Positions 6,959 through 9,910 of a stretch of DNA of 9,910 nucleotides are shown piece by piece. Under the pieces are notes generated by a model. That model was not told the DNA's origin, searched no databases, and was given only the letters and a program-made list of their open reading frames with translations. Both the position numbers and the translations under genes were made by a program. The stretch lies in assembly GCF_946885855.1 (NCBI RefSeq), contig NZ_CAMPHH010000116.1, positions 1 through 9,910 on the forward strand, written 5' to 3'. Positions within the stretch are counted from its first letter, which is position 1, and every line of letters starts with the position of its first letter. This DNA is from an uncultured Actinotalea sp. Lineage in GTDB: Bacteria; Actinomycetota; Actinomycetes; Actinomycetales; Cellulomonadaceae.

Positions 6959-6972
6959 GTGACGGGGATCAC
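6959..6972. promoter_or_regulatory. Candidate CRP/FNR-family operator, GTGA-N6-TCAC
   Basis: GTGACGGGGATCAC matches the core of the cAMP receptor protein half-sites (TGTGA-N6-TCACA; GlxR/CRP in actinobacteria) at all eight core bases, but the outer T and A are not present. It lies 52 nt beyond the thrB stop and about 300 nt before rho. It could equally be a chance dyad or part of a weak transcript-end hairpin. Confidence 0.25.
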
Positions 6973-7023
6973 CCGGACGGCGCTCTCCGCCGGCTCACAG
7001 CGCGGGCGGTGCCGCGGCACACG

Positions 7024-7971
7024 TCAGGACGGCAGCCGCTCCCCCACCGCGCCGTCGTGGTCCAGGCCGGGCCGCAGCACGCGCCAGCCGTCGGCCGTGC
7101 GCCCCGAGCCGTCACGCGGGCCGAGCACGGCGTCCAGCACCCGCGCGCCTGCGTCGCCGTCCGACGCCCGTTCCAGGACGAGCACGGACGGCCCGGCGCC
7201 CGAGACGACCGCAGCGACCCCCGCCGCCCGCAGGGTCTCGACGACGCCCCAGGTCCGCTCCATCACCGGGGCCCGGTACCGCTGGTGCAGGCGGTCCGAC
7301 GTCGCGTCGAGCAGCAGGTCCGGACGGTGGCACAGGGCGTGGACGAGCAGGGCGGCACGTCCGGCCGTGTAGGCGGCGTCGGCGTGCGGGACGGTGGCGG
7401 GCAGCACGCCGCGCGCGGTCCGGGTGGCGCACCGCTCCTCGGGCACGAGCACCACCGGCACGACGTCGTCGTGCACGGGCAGGACGCTCGCGCGCGGCCC
7501 GCCGGCGCCGCTCCACGCGACCGTCACACCGCCGAGCAGCGCCGGTGCGGCGTTGTCGGGGTGGCCCTCCAGGCGCGTCGCCAGCTCCAGGACCGTCGCG
7601 TCGTCGAGGGCGGCCGGCTCCGCGATGAGCATGCGCGCCGCGACGAGGCCGGCGACGACGGCAGCGGCAGAGGACCCCATCCCCCGCCCGTGCGGGACGG
7701 CGTTGGTGCAGGTCAGGCGGAGTCCCGTGAGCGGGGCGCCGACGTGCTCCAGGCCGAGCCGCAGCGCCTGGACGACGAGGTGGCCGTCGCCGGTGCCGAC
7801 CTCGCCGGCACCCTCCCCCGCCACCTCGACGGTCACCTGGTCGCTGCCGAGCGCGCGGACCTCCACGATGTCGTGGTGGGCGAGGGCGAGCCCCAGGGCG
7901 TCGAAGCCCGGGCCGAGGTTGGCGCTCGTCGCGGGGACCCGCACGCGGACGTGGTCGTGACGCAGACGCAT
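7024..7971 (-). CDS. thrB: Homoserine kinase
   Basis: ThrB phosphorylates homoserine with ATP to O-phosphohomoserine, the substrate of the ThrC enzyme encoded just upstream. The 315-residue product is a complete GHMP kinase. The N-terminal motif VRVPATSANLGPGFDALG lies at 10-27. The ATP-binding glycine-rich loop PHGRGMGSSAA is at 93-103, the conserved EGHPDNAAPALLGG at 135-148, and the C-terminal motif VSGAGPSVLVL at 256-266. The ATG at 7971 is preceded by GAGGG (7980-7976), which overlaps the thrC stop codon, with 4-nt spacing. The 7-nt gap and the borrowed ribosome binding site indicate translation coupled to thrC. It is the last gene of the thr operon here. Confidence 0.97.
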   Translation of the reverse strand: MRLRHDHVRVRVPATSANLGPGFDALGLALAHHDIVEVRALGSDQVTVEVAGEGAGEVGTGDGHLVVQALRLGLEHVGAPLTGLRLTCTNAVPHGRGMGSSAAAVVAGLVAARMLIAEPAALDDATVLELATRLEGHPDNAAPALLGGVTVAWSGAGGPRASVLPVHDDVVPVVLVPEERCATRTARGVLPATVPHADAAYTAGRAALLVHALCHRPDLLLDATSDRLHQRYRAPVMERTWGVVETLRAAGVAAVVSGAGPSVLVLERASDGDAGARVLDAVLGPRDGSGRTADGWRVLRPGLDHDGAVGERLPS

Positions 7972-7978
7972 GGGGCCC

Positions 7979-9049
7979 TCAGTCGAGCTCGAGAGCGCGG
8001 GCGATGGAGACGACGTCGGCCTGCACGCGGACGGGGACGACCTCCCCGCCGTCGGGCGTGCGCAGCGCCCACTGCGGGTCCTTGAGTCCGTGGCCCGTGA
8101 CGGTGACGGTGATCCGCGCGCCCGCCGGGACCCGCCCCTCCTGCGCGAGGCGGAGCAGCCCCGCGACGCCGGCCGCGGACGCCGGCTCCACGAAGACCCC
8201 GACCCGCGCCGAGAGGAAGCGGTGCGCCGCGAGGATCTCCTCGTCCGTGACGGCCTCGATGAGCCCGCCGGAGGTGTCCCGCGCCTCGACGGCCTGCTGC
8301 CACGAGGCCGGGTTGCCGATCCGGATCGCGGTGGCGATCGTCTCCGGGTGCGTCACGGGGTGCCCGGCGACGATCGGCGCCGCGCCCGCTGCCTGGAAGC
8401 CCCACATCGCGGGCGTGCGCGTGGCGGGGCCGTGCTCCGCGTACTCGACGAAGCCCTTCCAGTACGCCGTGATGTTGCCCGCGTTGCCGACCGGCAGGAC
8501 GTGGACGTCCGGCGCGTCGCCGAGGGCGTCGACGATCTCGAACGACGCGGTCTTCTGGCCCTCGATGCGGTCCGGGTTGACCGAGTTCACGAGCTCCACC
8601 GGGTACACCTCGGCGAGCTTGCGGGCCGCCACCAGGCAGTCGTCGAAGTTGCCGTCGACCTGGAGCAGCCGGGCGCCGTGCGCGACGGCCTGGCTCAGCT
8701 TGCCCATCGCGATCTTGCCGTCGGGCACGAGCACGGCGCACGTCATCCCGGCGGCGGCCGCGTACGCCGCCGCGGATGCGGACGTGTTCCCGGTCGAGGC
8801 GCAGACGACGGCCTTCGCCCCGCGGGCCGCCGCGGCGGAGATCGCCGTGGTCATGCCGCGGTCCTTGAAGGACCCGGTCGGGTTCATGCCCTCGACCTTG
8901 AGCGAGACGTCCGCGCCGACGGCCTCCGAGAGCGCCCGGGCGGGGACGAGCGGGGTGCCGCCCTCGCCGAGCGTGACGACCGTGCGCAGGAGGTGCTCGG
9001 GGAGGCGGTCCGCGTACTCCGCGATGACGCCGCGCCACTGGTGTGCCAC
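7979..9049 (-). CDS. thrC: Threonine synthase
   Basis: ThrC is a pyridoxal-phosphate enzyme that converts O-phosphohomoserine to threonine and phosphate. With the GTG start at 9049 the protein has 356 residues, normal for the short actinobacterial type (about 360 in M. tuberculosis). The PLP lysine is K62 in [11 protein letters not shown] (56-66). The substrate loop STGNTSAS lies at 85-92, the PLP-phosphate loop PVGNAGNI at 186-193, and [10 protein letters not shown] at 288-297. The start is favoured by GAGGGGG (9062-9056) 6 nt upstream and by the 1-nt gap to the hom stop. The frame stays open upstream to 9181, but that stretch lies inside hom and encodes an Arg/Trp-rich shadow. Confidence 0.96.
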   Translation of the reverse strand: MAHQWRGVIAEYADRLPEHLLRTVVTLGEGGTPLVPARALSEAVGADVSLKVEGMNPTGSFKDRGMTTAISAAAARGAKAVVCASTGNTSASAAAYAAAAGMTCAVLVPDGKIAMGKLSQAVAHGARLLQVDGNFDDCLVAARKLAEVYPVELVNSVNPDRIEGQKTASFEIVDALGDAPDVHVLPVGNAGNITAYWKGFVEYAEHGPATRTPAMWGFQAAGAAPIVAGHPVTHPETIATAIRIGNPASWQQAVEARDTSGGLIEAVTDEEILAAHRFLSARVGVFVEPASAAGVAGLLRLAQEGRVPAGARITVTVTGHGLKDPQWALRTPDGGEVVPVRVQADVVSIARALELD

Positions 9050-9050
9050 G

Positions 9051-9910
9051 TCAGGCCCCCTCGACCCGCAGGACGGAGACCACGTCACGCACGACCGGCA
9101 GGCCGGCCAGCGCCGCCACCGTCGCCGCGAGGGCCGCGTCGGGCGCAGCGTGCGTGACCACGAGCAGGTCCGCCTGCTCACCGTCCGCGCGCGCCTGACG
9201 CACGGTCTCGATCGAGACGCCGTGATCGGCGAAGACCTGGGCCGCCTGCGCCAGGACGCCGGGCCGGTCGTCGACCCGGACCTGCACCTGGTACCGCGTC
9301 ACCGCCTCGCCGACCGGGCGTGGCCGCAGCTCGGCGTGCCGGGACTCGACCGGGCCCTTGCCGCCCAGCACGCGGTGCCGCGCGACGGTGACGAGGTCGC
9401 CGAGGACCGCGCTCGCCGTCGGCGCGCCGCCCGCGCCGCGGCCGTAGAACATGAGCTCGCCGGCGGCCTCCGCCTCGACGAAGACCGCGTTGTAGGCGCC
9501 CCGCACGCTCGCCAGCGGGTGCGCGGTCGGGACGAGCGCGGGGTGCACGCGCACCACGACGCCGTCGGTCCCGGTCCGCTCGGCGATCGCCAGCAGCTTG
9601 ACGACGTGGCCCGTCTCGGCGGCGAGCGCGACGTCGTCGGCCGTCACGCCCATGATCCCCTCGCAGTGCACGTCCCCGACGCCCACCCGGGTGTGGAACG
9701 CGAGCGAGGCGAGGATGGCCGCCTTCGCCGCCGCGTCGTGGCCCTCGACGTCGGCCGTGGGGTCGGCCTCCGCGTAGCCGAGCTCCTGGGCCTGGGCGAG
9801 CGCGTCCCGCAGCTCGAGGCCGTGGGTGCTCATCTGGTCCAGCACGTAGTTGGTCGTGCCGTTGACGATGCCGAGCACGCGCGTCACCCGGTCGCCGGCG
9901 AGCGACTCCC
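9051..9910 (-). CDS. hom: Homoserine dehydrogenase (5' end cut by window edge)
   Basis: This NAD(P)H-dependent enzyme reduces aspartate semialdehyde to homoserine, the branch point to threonine and methionine. The last 285 residues are visible, about two thirds of the roughly 440-residue family; the N-terminal dinucleotide-binding fold lies outside. The segment opens with ESLAGDRV, then [17 protein letters not shown]. The catalytic region [20 protein letters not shown] has its conserved Asp and Lys. [24 protein letters not shown] follows. A C-terminal ACT domain begins near [22 protein letters not shown], about 80 residues from the end; in this family it mediates threonine feedback inhibition. 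The frame is open to 9910, so the GTG at 9887 is internal and not a start. The stop is 1 nt before thrC. Confidence 0.96.
   Translation of the reverse strand, partial: ESLAGDRVTRVLGIVNGTTNYVLDQMSTHGLELRDALAQAQELGYAEADPTADVEGHDAAAKAAILASLAFHTRVGVGDVHCEGIMGVTADDVALAAETGHVVKLLAIAERTGTDGVVVRVHPALVPTAHPLASVRGAYNAVFVEAEAAGELMFYGRGAGGAPTASAVLGDLVTVARHRVLGGKGPVESRHAELRPRPVGEAVTRYQVQVRVDDRPGVLAQAAQVFADHGVSIETVRQARADGEQADLLVVTHAAPDAALAATVAALAGLPVVRDVVSVLRVEGA

Larger units (their letters stand above)
6666..7023 (-). other. 358-nt intergenic region between thrB and rho
   Basis: This gap should hold the end of the thr operon and the rho promoter. Just past the thrB stop is the palindrome GTGCCGCGGCAC (7020-7009), then a 5-bp hairpin CGGCG-GAGAG-CGCCG (6992-6978), a weak terminator candidate. 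Next is GTGA-N6-TCAC (6959-6972). A TANNNT match, TACCGT (6930-6925), lacks a credible -35, so no rho promoter is called. The overlapping hairpins at 6730-6763 follow. The rho ribosome binding site sits within the palindrome GAAGGATCCTTC (6678-6667). No convincing small gene was found. Confidence 0.5.

Noticed and set aside
4560..6962. 800-codon open frame on the plus strand
   Set aside because: It lies antisense to rho across its whole length. The translation is Arg/Leu/Val/Gly-rich without recognisable domains, as expected from the third-position GC bias of rho.
7009..7020. GTGCCGCGGCAC palindrome after thrB as a terminator
   Set aside because: At most a 4-bp stem with a 4-nt loop can form, too weak to call a terminator by itself.
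6916..9157. Long plus-strand frames 6916-8085 and 7970-9157
   Set aside because: Antisense to thrB and thrC, rich in Arg, Asp and Gly with no domains or ribosome binding sites.
9050..9181. N-terminal extension of thrC to 9181
   Set aside because: The extra 44 residues are Arg/Trp/Ser-rich, lie inside hom in another frame, and have no family similarity. GTG 9049 has a good ribosome binding site and gives the normal length.
9885..9887. GTG at 9887 as the hom start
   Set aside because: The frame continues to the window edge with ESLAGDRV, which belongs to the conserved region before [11 protein letters not shown], so the gene is truncated by the window rather than short.
1..9910. CRISPR, tRNA, rRNA, insertion sequence or phage remnants
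   Set aside because: No direct-repeat arrays, tRNA cloverleaf or CCA-type ends, transposase-like proteins or att-like repeats were seen; the coding density is filled by nine core genes.

Overview
The window looks like chromosomal DNA from a high-GC actinomycete. The GC content is very high (by eye well above 70%) and third codon positions are almost always G or C. Several genes start with GTG, Rho carries a long Arg-rich insertion, and the gene order hom-thrC-thrB-rho-rpmE-prfA-prmC-tsaC-wecA matches the Mycobacterium tuberculosis block Rv1294-Rv1302. The protein sequences suggest Micrococcales, perhaps a Cellulomonas-like genus, but that placement is inference. No mobile element, phage gene, CRISPR array, tRNA or rRNA was seen. 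All nine genes lie on the minus strand, so transcription runs from high to low coordinates.

Region 1 (9910-7024) is a threonine operon: the 3' part of hom (homoserine dehydrogenase, ACT domain included), then thrC (threonine synthase) 1 nt later and thrB (homoserine kinase) 7 nt after that. Together they convert aspartate semialdehyde to threonine. Region 2 (7023-6666) is a 358-nt gap that must hold the end of the thr transcript and the leader or promoter of rho. It contains short dyads, a GTGA-N6-TCAC site and two mutually exclusive hairpins. Region 3 (6665-4548) is rho, encoding a 705-residue transcription terminator with the actinobacterial insertion. A strong hairpin with an 11-bp stem follows its stop codon.

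Region 4 (4547-3963) holds rpmE (zinc-type ribosomal protein L31) as what looks like an insulated single-gene unit. The rho hairpin lies upstream, a sequence fitting the SigR/SigH thiol-stress promoter pattern (GGGAAG-N18-GTT) precedes it, and a very strong 19-bp hairpin follows its stop. Region 5 (3962-1) is a tightly coupled operon, prfA-prmC-tsaC-wecA. Each junction is a 4-nt GTGA overlap of start and stop. prfA (release factor 1) and prmC (its glutamine methyltransferase) form a substrate-enzyme pair. tsaC/sua5 belongs to the tRNA t6A pathway, and wecA starts lipid-linked cell-envelope glycan synthesis and runs off the left edge.

No undescribed multi-gene system is visible. The observations most worth a second look are the TsaC/Sua5 protein, which lacks the family's KxR and SxN signature residues, the SigR-like promoter and flanking hairpins of rpmE, and the structured leaders of rho and prfA.
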